Source: Echinococcus granulosus
Taxonomy: Eukaryota > Platyhelminthes > Cestoda > Cyclophyllidea > Taeniidae
NCBI RefSeq assembly: GCF_000524195.1
Contig: NW_020170455.1
Location: forward strand, 101,432 to 165,431
Direction of reading: 5' to 3'
DNA length: 64,000 nt
Below the pieces are notes generated by a model that worked only from the letters and a program-made list of their open reading frames with translations, ran no database searches and was not told the origin of the DNA. Of the stretch, positions 51,151 through 62,279 are shown one piece after another. The position numbers and the translations under genes were made by a program. How positions within the stretch are numbered: position 1 is the first letter of the stretch; each line of letters begins with the position of its first letter.

Positions 51151-53527
51151 TGCACAGAGCTAAGAAAGCGCCAGCAAATCTGCGTCTCCGATGATTGTGG
51201 CACAAATAATTTCAAATAGTCAGATATTTGGGGTTTTTGTAGTTATTTCCTTTGAATTGTAATGAAACACACCTTTTCCATTTAAGTATTTAAAAGCTCT
51301 TGCTGACAATCACTTTGGTAAATTTTATCCCCTAAATTCATCTACTGCAGGCTTAATTTGACTAATCATGTAGGTAAACCCCTTGAAGCCATAAAACTAG
51401 ATGTGTGGGAATGGATAGGTGATATAAAATTGGTTCAACTGATGGCAGCTTCCAGTTGACACGCAGCCGTTTCGTGGTCCGAACACGGTGCAGTTTCTAG
51501 TAAGGGAAATTCTGGTAAACAAAGACAGTACGCACAGCTCTTTTGTCAAAAGATTGAAACAGTGTGGCCAAAGAATGATTTACAGAAATTCTAACTTTTT
51601 TCTGGCGTCTCTTTATCTTATTAGCATTTGTACTAACTAGTATCAATAAGGTGATGGTCCTGTTGCGAAAAATACGCCCTTGCTCGACTTTTTAGAAATT
51701 CCAGGCGTTGTCAAATTTCCGAACATCCCAGAGGGTAGCGATCTCGCTTACTCCCACCTGATTGGCTCATATTTGACAATGAGGTACCCTGATTTCACTG
51801 ATAACCACTAGAAGGTCAAGGCAAGGTCAATCAGTTACTATAAGTAAACGTGACTGGGATCACCGACTCAGACATATCCACACTCAGGCACTCTCTGTTC
51901 CGTAGCCACAGGGAATGTAGCTACATATGCATGCTTACTACGCTAGGTAATGGAAATATCTGCACCAAGGTTCTTATTTATCGCTAATCCGTTTGGGGCC
52001 CTGATAGGATCCAGGAGACCCGCACACACTTACTGGACAGTACAGTTTAAAATAGTTATGGACGCACTAAACGCCCAGCTTACAACAAGTCTTTCAAAGC
52101 TCCGCTTTATCCCCAAACATTTCTTGTTCAATTCATCCTCCACTGGGAAAAGCTTGTATAAAGTTTAAGGGAGTATGTTAAAAATTTGGTCCACTTCTTT
52201 GTCATTTTAAAGTGTAGCCAGATAGGCCACATAAAGTGGCCATTGTAAATGGGCTCTAAATAGATTCGTCAGAAATTTTATTATCCATTGTACTTTAAAG
52301 AAAATTATGATTTTCTTTCTACCTAAGAAGGAAATTTCTTTTATTGAAAATGGCAACAGTTTTATCTAGAGACAAAGATCTCGAAGTGGAAAAAAAGCTA
52401 GTTCCACTGCTTGCTGTTAGGGCCCGTATTCAGTTAAAGATAAGTAACAATTTATAAGAAATTTTAAGTCTTTCTGCTTAAGCACAATGTTAACACGAGC
52501 TCTTTGACCAACGCGATGCTATGGTGCTCTGTCCGCCTATGCGTTTGTAATGTCATCCTATTCAAATTCAAGCTTGTCACTAAGTCCTCTCCAAGGAACC
52601 CTCCCGGTTGCGAAGTCTTTTGCAGCAATATAGAGGAGTTTTTCCTCCACTTTTTGAGAGGTTAAGTGGTGAAGGAATGCATGGAAACCTATGCTACACA
52701 TTTAAGTGCAGAAAAAAGAAGTAAAGTAGAAAATTTAAATAGTTTTTTACAAATCCATTTACCTCTTTTGACTTTCGGGTAGTTTAAAAGAGGGCTCTTT
52801 AAAGTGGACGTGCTTCTTGCAACAGCCGCTCAAACCCAGCTTTCTACAAGCTACCAAAATAAACCCATAGAATTTTTAGCGTGGCTCACTGCAGTGACTT
52901 CTTTGTCCCTTTTAGAGTCTCATACGATGCATGTGATTGGCGATATACGTCCATTATGGAGTGTGGGTAGATACGCATCAGTCTATCAGTAGGGTATTGT
53001 GCTCTCAACCGTCTCCCTCTTATCGTGAGCGAACTCTCATACCATAAAATGGCAGTTATTCTATTCTGGTGTGATATAAGTCCTTTTAATTTTTTTTAGA
53101 AATAGTTTAACTCAATCCCAAACCTGTGGCTGCAGAAGCATCTGTGGATATCTTTAGAGCATTTAAGATGTTTGATTCTCGAGGAGAGTAAATCAAAGGC
53201 CGATGTCTCACACCTAGGAATACCCACCTCATCTTTTTCAAGTGTAGACCTACTACATGTTGCTACTGGTAAAACGTCTGAGAATAAACTTTTCACGAAA
53301 GTAGGTGATGAAACGATTCGTGTAGGGCTAAATTAATGGTAACACTTTTTTGCTTAGAAAGTGGGTTAGAACCTTTGAGCAAATTAATCTTGACTCCGAT
53401 TTTGAAACAAAAGTCTTCTTTATTTTGACCACCAACGAGGTTCTCGTTCATTAGATAAAATGTATTGATTTTAAGCGTGTTGACTTCCCCCCGCCCCTTC
53501 ACAGGCGACAGCCCCGGCGACGCGTGA

Positions 53528-53645
53528 ATCGATCAATAATGTTGCGGTGGATGAGCGCTGATCGCCGGCCTGCAATCAAGTGGGAATCCATACCATTGTG
53601 TGCATCGATCAATTTTAACGACTGCAGATTGATTGCAACAAATTT
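53528..53645. promoter_or_regulatory. CpG-rich patch with paired ATCGATCAAT sites
   Basis: ATCGATCAAT occurs exactly twice here (53528-53537 and 53604-53613), followed by GATTGATTG near 53630. These resemble CUT/Onecut and PBX-type homeodomain sites. The stretch 53487-53560 just before it is unusually GC- and CpG-rich for the interval. Enhancer or promoter role is inferred. Confidence 0.35.
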
Positions 53646-56173
53646 TTACTTTTTTAACCAAAAGCTAAATTATGCGCATGTTGCGTCGTCCGGTTTTTCG
53701 TTGTAAAGCAAATATGTCTGTTTGCATAATTTTTTGTTCTCTAGGCCTCAGAAGTTATTCGGACAGAAAAAAATAGCAGTTATTTTATCAGTTTCTAAAA
53801 TGGTTTTCCCGGTATTTAAGGTCTTTGTGTGGACTCAGTTGCTTCAGGCTTACAGAGAGACAGAAAAACTACGGATTTAAGTGACGTGCAAAGGAGACTA
53901 AAATGGTTCCGCATAAAATCATGTCTAATTTTGGAGATTTATTATTCACGAATATGATGCATTTCTCTGTTTTGAGTACCATCCTTGCCGCTCCGAGAGA
54001 TCGCTCTTTTGCGTGTGCAATCACAGTAGGATTTGAGTGAGGGTCTAGAATACTTGGGTGCGATTAACCAGTCGCGTTCTCTGCCAGTAAAACACCTTGA
54101 AAATTATTACTTTAGAAGGTATTCCAAACGGCGAATGACATTAAACAGCAAGCGCGTTTTCAAAGCTAAATCACTTTTTTGCAGGAATACCTGCACGAAA
54201 TCGAAATCTCATTTAATAAATTCAATTTCCATCCCAGTTGCATTCCTCCTTTCCACTGCGTTTCTGCTGCAACGCCGCCTCCTAACCGTCTTTTGCCCTA
54301 TTCTTACCTTCGTATACTACACAAATACCGAAAATTTAAGTTTCTTTCAACGTTCATTACCTTTTTTTAGTTATATTACAGACACTGTTTTATCGCAGAC
54401 TGTCTTGATTACTTTTCTTGGTCTGCTGTTATACCTTCAGACCAAATACTTCGCCTTTACAATGTTCTCCTTCCAGCAACCATCTGATCCATTTTAAGGT
54501 AAATCTTTTTTAAATAATTAGTAAAACTGGTTGCATTACTTTTGGGGAGTAAAGGATGTCAGATAGGTCCAATCGGTGTTATCAATTTGATGTTCTAGTT
54601 ACTCCTCAAAGCATTTGTCATGTTCTCAGACTACTAATGCATGGGAAAATTATAAGAGGAACTGGTATGAATAGGCACGCTACCACGGTGGCAATACATG
54701 CGGCGGTAATTAAAAAGTACGGCCTGTTAATAATGGCCGATGGATATGTCTTTGCTCAACACGCCATTAATCATAATGGCAGGCAACAGTGGACCAGTGT
54801 GTAATGACAAACGAGCACGAAATGCTTGAGCTTCCGGATGTCAATTCATCTACACGGAAGACTTCAGGCATAGAATGGCACGGTGATGAGAAACTCAACC
54901 GCTCAGCAGTAAAAACTTTAGAAAGTGTAAATTGTTCGAAAGCAGCCAATTATCTGTCAGTAATGATTCCAACCACGACTACTCCATTTCCAGCTCCTGA
55001 CTTCGGCAATCATTTATGAGAACATTCGGGACACACCACAACACGCCTGTCTCAAAGCCGCACAAGATACTTGTCTTGCAGTGAGAATAACAGGCGCCCA
55101 CTTTAATTCCGAAGAGTTGGCGAACATGGTGTATCAAGACGGATAGGCTGTTCTAAGTTTGTCCCGCCGATCTCTCATCCTTCTTTGTCAATATGTTTTC
55201 ACTTCGGGATGAGGACTAAGATTGTAGATGGAGAATTTGTACAGCTCTTTCCTAAACCCAGAAGTCCAGGTTTAACTCGTAAACTGGTTATAGTTTTAAT
55301 ATAAATACACAGAATATTTAAGATACTAGTACCCGAGACTTCACGAGTAAAAGATCATACCTCTGGTAGGAGGCAAAAGTGCGAGAGTATGTGAAGGATT
55401 GGATTATACATTATCAAATCAGTCCAAATTCTATCGCATTGGTTTCATTCCAAATGCGCGCTAACACTCGCCGGGTCGTTTAAACACGACCACATACGAA
55501 ACAGAAGTCTTCGGCTAAAATTTGACCACCACAGACCTTGATGGATATGTTCAACTTTCTCTCAACAGCAAGAAAAATATTATAAACAGACTCAACTAAT
55601 CTGTTTGCGACAAGGCTTGCTATCTCATGTCACACATATGCAAACCTGATTGCAGGGAAGTTAAACTTAGGGTTAATTAGGAAAATGTTGTTATTCGACA
55701 ATCATTTAACCTTTATAAGTCTCAAAACTTGTGCGAAAGAAAAAAGTAATAAACGAATATCTCTTTTTCTGGGAAAGTGGGAAAACGCATTTGAGGGGTA
55801 ACATTCCTGTTACAAACCTTTTCCGCCACCCATTCCAATAACCAGGCAAAATAAGTTAATTAACGAGAACAATCTTACCAGCGCTGCAAAAGGTGGCTTT
55901 TGCTTTTGTACTAAACTGATGAATTATTGGTCGCGTAACGTGATGATTCACAAAAGGCGAGGTCTATTAAGCGCCCACAACGTGGTGCTTAGCTTACCTA
56001 CCAGGGCAAAAAATCCACGTCCTTTTAGGGATTATTTCTAAGACAGAGGGAGCGGGTCTAAATAAACAGCATGAAATATAGGCTGTTTAAATATCTTGTG
56101 CTAATAATATGCTACCTAATCCTGTCAGTAGTATGGAGACGGCTTCATGTAAAGCCTGGGTTGTTGATCGCTT

Positions 56174-56220
56174 CCTCCCCAGCCCTTCTGTGCTGCTGAC
56201 GCAAAAAAAGGCTGGGGAGG
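56174..56220. other. Perfect 11-bp stem hairpin with 25-base loop
   Basis: CCTCCCCAGCC (56174-56184) pairs exactly with GGCTGGGGAGG (56210-56220). The stem is very GC-rich in an AT-rich setting. Too short a stem for an ordinary microRNA precursor; could be a repeat end or a structured regulatory element. Confidence 0.6.
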
Positions 56221-56330
56221 CAGGTCATTTCTCCCGACTCTGGGCGCTACAAATGTGACTACACAAATCCGCCACCTTGGCGTGAAGCGTATTGGCGCTG
56301 TTGTCGGGGTGGAAGCTGAGAGCTCCAGCC

Positions 56331-56383
56331 TATCGATTAGGTTTCAGTGGGTGAAAGCTAATCGGCAATTGATTATCGATTAG
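56331..56383. promoter_or_regulatory. Cluster of three CGATTAG sites
   Basis: TATCGATTAG is repeated exactly at 56331-56340 and 56374-56383, and its core CGATTAG occurs inverted (CTAATCG) at 56358-56364. Three TAATCGAT-type homeodomain cores in 53 bp look like a homotypic enhancer cluster. Function is inference. Confidence 0.4.
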
Positions 56384-59300
56384 AATGCCTTACCAATGAC
56401 TATACAGAGTGCAAATTCCCTACGAGTCTTGTCAACTCATTGGCACTCGACCTTGCATACAATACTTTAGCAGAAGCAGTAAGTAGGAATGATTTCAGGG
56501 CAAAAATGAATCAGGTTGGATAAAGAGATTAATCCATTATGCTACTCTTTTTGTCTCCTTTGGTGCTTAGAGATGCGTCGGCCTTTCCTTTCTTAATAAT
56601 GACTGCCTTTTTACTCCGTTCTGGCACTGATTAATGAAGGGTGATTCCGAACATAACGTGGATTTATGACCTACCAAAAGCCCTTGCAAACTGTCACCAT
56701 AGAACGAGTGTATGAAAGTGGCTGGAATATGCTTACCATGCTCTGTTCTTTTTCAGGTTTTGGCACGGTTTCGCCATGAGTAACATCGTTTATCAAGGCA
56801 TGGGTTGCAGTTTCATTTACATTAGAAAGAGTAAAAAAATGATTTGCAGCTCAATTTTTATCAGACACGGTTTTGGGATGACCTTTGAGGAGTTTAAAAA
56901 CTGTAAGCGGCAAAGTATTCCCTGATGACTTTACCATGCACGCAAGTTTGGTTGACTTGGATCAATTTTGATTTGTGACTGATTAAGGGGATTTGCCTGA
57001 AGTAGCTAATATAAAGCAGTTTTTGAATATTTTTGTATCAATTTCATTATTCTCCTCGCATTTTGAGTCGTTCAATTCACATGCCATTCTGTAACCGCTT
57101 GATTAGGATCTTAAAAATAATTAATTTACCAGATGGCTACCCTCTTTCGTTCCGATCTTTCTCTTGTGCATTTTTGCAAATTCAACCATCCGAAGCAGGT
57201 TCCTTCCTTCTGTGGTATTTCAGTATGATGACCATTCACAACTCACTCAAATGCAATAGGCGACATGCTTGTTTGAAGGTATCTTTTAAAGGAGAGGCGG
57301 TTGGTGAATGCGAACCTCCCGAAGGAGCGGATGCCATCGGCCTCCAAGGAAGAAACGTTTCCTAAACACGCCTAACCGCAATGCTTCTGCACCTCTTTCA
57401 TTACCACTGCCCCATAAATCATGTCCTGGTCCAATTCTTTCACTCGTTCCAAGCTTATGAAGGCTGAGGTGGAAGAGAGAAATATCGAGCCTATTACAGT
57501 AAGTTTCGTTATGAGTATCGATGTTATCTACAATATTCTTCAAAATGGGCGAAAGTTATTAAACACATCCTACATTGCTGATAGCACAGATGATAGGAGG
57601 GGAGCTCTGCGCCACAAGCATTGGAGACCGGAAGAGTCGGGATAGCAACATGTTCAAGTGAGGGAAAGGTCATTACGCTCTGGACATTTATTCGGCCTTT
57701 TAATTTTGGAGGCTATTTTGTCAACTTCGTGCAGTGATAAATGTCTAAAGTTAATACTTTTGGATTAAGTTTGGGAGTACATGGGGACTCAAGAAGGTTC
57801 AATGGCAGACCATTTAGCAGGTGGGTATATAAACATTATGTATCAAGAAATAGATTCTGAGAATCTCAAGTGTTTCCTTTGATTTGGATTGCCATTTTAT
57901 CTCCTTATGGAAGTTCAAAACTGACTAAACTTATCGTAGGTTAAGTTTTCGTTTCCTCATACTGCCCAGCCGGTGAGGCAAACTTATGCATTTTCTTCTC
58001 CGCTGAACGCTTCTTCCAAAGTTAGTTGAAAAAGGGGAGAGAAGGGGGAGAGTCAGTGATTTTGGAGAACTTGCAGAAATGTCAAAAGTGTACTGTCCAA
58101 GGACCAATGGCTTTTGAAAATAAATGAAAAGAATGTGGAAACTTTCGGTAATAAGGAGGATCTCGTAAATACGCCTCGTCATAGGTTTATTGGCGGAAAT
58201 AATGTTTTTGAAGACTGGTTGGGAAAATTCCTGATGTCATATTTCACCAGTGAATGTACGATATCTCAGGAAACGTGATACAGTAGTTCAAAATTTTTGA
58301 AAGGTCAGGAAAACACTTTGAGGATTCTAATCAGTTACTCTTCACATCTTGGCTTTGAAGCTGTCGCTCAGTAAATCTTAGTAAATTGGACCACATCGAG
58401 ACCTATTTAACCCCTTTAGTTTAAGTTAACAATTTACGAACAATATTCTTACTCAAAATTTACAATCTTTACTGTACGTAGCGTAGGTATTTTCCATATT
58501 ATCGAATCTACTTAGCATATTTGAAACAGACGTCGCATATGTGTGACGTCCAAGTTTCCTAACTTTATTCTTATGTCACGAATATGTAGTAAGTAATATT
58601 TATTGGTTGCAAAAAATACTTGCAAAAAACAAGCATATAGTGAATTAGTAGCGACTCAAACAATAAAATGCATGTAGAATATACTTAGTCTGGGTTGATA
58701 GTAAATTAATTGAACTCGTCAGTTCCGGTAGACCACTGTTGACATTAAAGCCAGGGGGCATTTGATCTGTTATAGCTTTTTATCCTTTGAGACCCTAACA
58801 TTAAACGTATTAAAAAGCATGACAAGGTAAACTCTGCTTAATAGGAAGTTAAAAAGCGCAGAAGTCGGGAGATTTGTGAGTTTGGTCTAGTTCAGGGATG
58901 AGTGCCATTCCACACTGGTTTTCGTTATGGGTAGCCGGTAACGCTCACCTCCGCTAATCGCAGTTCTTAATTTTTCCACTACTTGCTTTTCCGCGGGGTG
59001 GCGCTTTTAATTACCAAAATATTTGCCGTCATGATGGTGTTGACATCCATTTTGCTAAAAATACTATCCTAATTTTTTCTGTTTATATTTTGGACTTAAA
59101 ATCAAAAAGCACTGGGAATGGTAACTTATAAATGAGAGTGGTTATCACTTTACCAAATGACATTTTAAGTATTTCTAGCTAAAGTCGATCTGCGAGCAAT
59201 CAAACCTTTGTATGTTTTATGCTACTTATAATGTGAAAAGTGGTTCAGAAAAACAGCTAAAATTATAAAGTGTTTCTAATGCGATCCTGATGGTCACAGA

Positions 59301-60359
59301 TCTTGAGAAATGATATTGTACCCGAAGAGCTCCTTCGACTTAAGTAGCCAAGTGGCGTTTAGACAAAGCGATTGCCCCTACTGTCCGGTGAAAAGAAAAA
59401 ACTGCTGAATCAGATATCATTAATAGCCTTCATTCCAAAAAGCGTTAGCTTGTGATATTTAAAGCAAATGGTACCCTTTGATAGACGTCTAAAACATCTT
59501 TACTCAAATCGCAAATGCAAACAAGTATAGGAACTTTGAGAGGAATTCAACAGTTTCCTTAGAAGCCCAAGTGAGTTCAAATGACATAAAAGAGATATGC
59601 TCGCAAAAATTCGTAAATAAAAAGCAAACGCAAGAAGAATTGATATAACCAGCTTTGCTGTGATTTGAAATGCTTCATGGCGTCATAATTCAATCATTGA
59701 TGGACCACATGTCACTATGAAGCACCGGAAAACAAAAATATCTTAAATGATAACAAATTTTGGCGCTCTGCTCCCGCATTTTGCATTGTAGACATTAAGT
59801 GTATGAGTTTTTAGTAGATGCATGAGTCTAAAAAGGAGTGAACAAGATACAATTTTTGAGGATTTTAGTTTGCTTAAACTGGGACCATTATAACAGGTTT
59901 ATGATTCGTGTAAATTTGTTGATGCTGTTTCATTTGCCAAAGCGCCAGAATCACAGGAATCAACGCTGCTCCACAACAACCGTTATCTAGAAAGAGTGTA
60001 GATTCATTACAGTAGATAATTTTAACAAGCAAGTTTTAACTAAGGTTTAAGATTCAGTTCAAAAATAAGAAATAATAGAGTCGCTTTGAGCCAAAAATAG
60101 AATAATTTTATTTCAACCACTTATAAAATTGTAAAACAGAGTATATGTTTATATTGTAGTGTTTTATGCCAACTCTAGATGGCCCTGCATCTTTTAGTTA
60201 ACTAATGTTTGCCCGGGACGGCCGGAAGTGTCCCCATATAGGTCGTTCTTTTGTTGTTCATATTTTGGATATTTTTCATATGTTCTGTTGAACACCGTGT
60301 TACGATTGCATGCTACATTGCCAAGCGTTATGTACCAAGGATTATCCCTTTTAAATTTT

Positions 60360-60362
60360 AGA
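60360..60362 (+). promoter_or_regulatory. 3' splice site one base before the Dcp2 start codon
   Basis: CCTTTTAAATTTTAG ends at 60361 and ATG starts at 60363. Either a 5'-UTR intron ends here or a spliced leader is added in trans, a common arrangement in flatworms. No upstream UTR exon was identifiable. Confidence 0.5.
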
Positions 60363-60415
60363 ATGCAAAATCAACCGACTAGAATTCCCGAAACTACACT
60401 TAAACTGCTTTATTC
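60363..60415 (+). CDS. DCP2: Dcp2 exon 1
   Basis: Reads MQNQPTRIPETTLKLLY plus two bases; human DCP2 starts similarly with an IP..L..L core. Donor TATTC/GTGAGT. The following intron is only 45 bp (60416-60460). The start is chosen because it places Box A at the usual distance and lies directly after a splice acceptor. Confidence 0.8.
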
Positions 60416-62279
60416 GTGAGTTTATTCTTCATTTGTCACCGCTCTTACGACTCTTAATAGACTCTTCATTTCAAACACTCCTCAGTCTTTAAAGGACAAT
60501 TGGAAGTCCAATTTTACTCGCATCTTCTCTGAATTGGAGTACGCTCACTGGTTTTACCTAGACAACTGTCTTCAAGATAAAAATGAAATAGGCCTTGATC
60601 TTTTTGGCCTGTGTCAAGAAAGTGGGTACTAGTTTTGCTAAATTTGAACTGAAGATACAGCTTGTAATTGTTTTGCTGCTCTTCCTAGTATTCACCCGTT
60701 TCCCACATCTCATTCCCAAGAAGACTGATTGGAAGGAGAAGTTTTTCGAATGGAAGCGTTATCGAGGAACCACATGCACAGGAAGTGCAATAGTTCTCGA
60801 TGAGTATCTCTCTATGGTTCTACTAGTCCAAGGCTTTAACAACAATCGATGGACATTCCCTGGAGGCAAGGTGGGTCAAGGGGAGACTCTGCAAGACTGT
60901 GCCATTCGTGAGGTCATGGAGGAGACTGGACTTGACATTGAGCATCGAATCGACCGGGATCTCTTCCTTGAAGTTGTCGTCGGAGAGACGACGCATCGGG
61001 CTTACATTGTGGAAGGGTTTCCTCGGACCAGTCGGCTTCAACCCTCTACACAAAACGAAATTGAGGTAAATGACGTTGTCTTGCGGAGTCTTTTTACCAA
61101 GGGATGTGATTTATGACTAGTTGCTTTTTTTGGTTGTCTCCGCAGGCGATAACGTGGTTTTCTCTGGTGAATCTTCCCTCTCATTTACAGGATAATGCGC
61201 CCGTTGCGAAGATGAACTTCAAACCTAGTCATTTTTTCTGTGTAATACCCTTCGTCAAGTAAGTAGTAAAAGGTTTTTAGACATTATCAAAGGAGCATGT
61301 ATATCTGAGATGCTTCAGTAGTTACAAGATTATTTAAAATTTTTTACTCACTGTAGTTTTCTTCCACTTTTCAAAGAATTCTAATAAAGTTTTGGCCGAT
61401 TAAAGTCGCTGTACTCTAGGAAAACCCCATATATTCTGTGTATCAATGACCTTCACTTCCATCCTATCCAAAAGTGATTTTATTCAGTATCTGTCAAGCC
61501 TTTTATAGTGGTAAAATTGTCAATTTCCTTTAATCAGTCTTTTACATTGTTATCGAGCTGACATTTCAGGTGGTTTTCTGTTCGTCTTGATAAATAATTG
61601 GGACGTAGAGGCGGTGCATTACAATATTGCGGTTTAATCATTACAATGTTGCCCAGCCACCTATCTGGATTACCATCGCGTTCTATGATAGCGAAGAGGT
61701 ATCTCATATTGCAACCAATTTTTAAGGGACGCTCCTGATTCCTCAAAATAGGGACTTTATGCAGAACATTAAATGGAAGCTTTTGTAATGATTAAACCTA
61801 GTTTCGGCAATATTTTGTAGTGAGTCTATGGATTTATTCTTCTTTTGACAGCCATGGTACCCGGCCAGCAGAGGGCCAGATCCTTGCTCTTCTAGTGTGG
61901 CTCGTATGCCATCGCCGCCACTAGTAGAAACTACCCAAAAGGGGATACGTCTTCCTTTCATGAAGGTAACAGCTCTAAAACCCTCTGAGATCCTTTGCCC
62001 TATCCTCCTAGGCGACTTCGGGCGTACGTGAAACTGCGCCAACAGGGTGTTGCTCCTACTACTGCACTGGGACGATCGACGCACACACGGAAGCAGTCTT
62101 CAGTGCCCCCGTCAGCGTCCTGCATCCACAAGTCCAGCTACTCCGCTGCCACCGCCTTTACTGCGGAGCCCCCGCTGTCCTCGGCCTTTTCGTTAGCCAG
62201 GCCCTTGTCTACCGATCGGGTCTTGATTCATCCTGCGACACCGCCGATAGAGTGCGTACTGTTGAATGGATTCTTCTGA
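60363..62279 (+). CDS. DCP2: mRNA-decapping enzyme Dcp2 (Nudix hydrolase), 5 exons
   Basis: Exons 60363-60415, 60461-60621, 60689-61065, 61146-61258 and 62012-62279 join in phase to 972 bp, 323 residues. Dcp2 removes the m7G cap from mRNA in the cytoplasm, committing it to 5'-3' decay, with Dcp1 binding its N-terminal domain. N-terminal domain 1-96 has the HWFYLD Box A motif (47-52). The Nudix fold starts near 98; the Nudix box spans 131-153, GKVGQGE ... REVMEETGL, with catalytic E146, E149 and E150 all present. WFSLVNLPSH, then FFCVIPFVKRLRAYV (227-241), match Box B of human DCP2 (FFMAIPFIRPLRDW). Oddities: FPGGK where Dcp2 normally has FPKGK, and a tail of only about 80 residues. Identity is firm; the last exon choice is supported by phase and Box B alignment. 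Confidence 0.9.
60461..60621 (+). CDS. DCP2: Dcp2 exon 2: N-terminal domain with Box A
   Basis: Acceptor CTCTTAATAG, donor AAGAAA/GTGGGT. Residues 18-71 include ELEYAHWFYLD, the Dcp1-binding and cap-contact region of the family. Next intron 67 bp (60622-60688). Confidence 0.87.
60689..61065 (+). CDS. DCP2: Dcp2 exon 3: Nudix catalytic domain
   Basis: Acceptor GCTCTTCCTAG, donor ATTGAG/GTAAAT. Residues 72-197. FPHLIPKK and WKRYRG end the N-terminal domain; LLVQGF, W126, F128-P129 and the full Nudix box follow. The hydrophobic run just before 60689 belongs to the intron and is not a membrane anchor. Next intron 80 bp. Confidence 0.92.
61146..61258 (+). CDS. DCP2: Dcp2 exon 4: end of Nudix fold and start of Box B
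   Basis: Acceptor TTGTCTCCGCAG, donor GTCAA/GTAAGT. Residues 198-234 read ITWFSLVNLPSH, MNFKPSHFFCVIPFV, closely following human IEWFSIEKLP and NKFFMAIPFI. Ends with two bases, so the next exon must supply one base. Confidence 0.9.
61570..61597 (+). other. Possible alternative Dcp2 terminal exon
   Basis: Acceptor GAGCTGACATTTCAG is phase-compatible with exon 4 and gives KWFSVRLDK then TAA, a 243-residue form. WFSVR mimics WLSRR of Box B but needs a three-residue deletion, so exon 5 at 62012 fits better. Confidence 0.3.
61852..61965 (+). other. Orphan exon-like segment upstream of Dcp2 exon 5
   Basis: Has one of the best acceptors in the window (ATTCTTCTTTTGACAG) and a donor ATGAAG/GTAACA, is open for 38 codons in phase 0 (begins PWYPASRGPDPC) and lies 46 bp before exon 5. 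It cannot join Dcp2 exon 4 in frame: the required frame stops after 24 codons, giving a truncated product. Confidence 0.3.
62012..62279 (+). CDS. DCP2: Dcp2 exon 5: Box B end and C-terminal tail
   Basis: Acceptor TTTGCCCTATCCTCCTAG; first base completes Lys235, then RLRAYVKLRQQG aligns with the PLRDWLSRRFGD end of human Box B. The remaining 76 residues are Ser/Thr/Pro-rich (KQSSVPPSAS, SSAFSLARPLS) and end ECVLLNGFF. The region is clearly GC-richer than its surroundings, as expected for coding DNA. Confidence 0.75.

Larger units (their letters stand above)
51151..60359. other. Gene-poor interval before Dcp2
   Basis: Apart from the site clusters and hairpin listed separately, I see no coding signal. 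The 154-codon frame at 54033-54497 starts with TTG, is hydrophobic and AT-driven, and lacks splice support. Confidence 0.5.

Noticed and set aside
54033..54497. 154-codon plus-strand frame
   Set aside because: Non-ATG start, hydrophobic AT-driven composition, no splice support, no domain.
60595..60688. Hydrophobic N-terminal extension suggesting a membrane-anchored Nudix protein
   Set aside because: This is intron 2 of Dcp2 read through. Donor AAGAAA/GTGGGT and acceptor CTTCCTAG join exon 2 to exon 3 in phase and restore the Dcp2 N-terminal domain.
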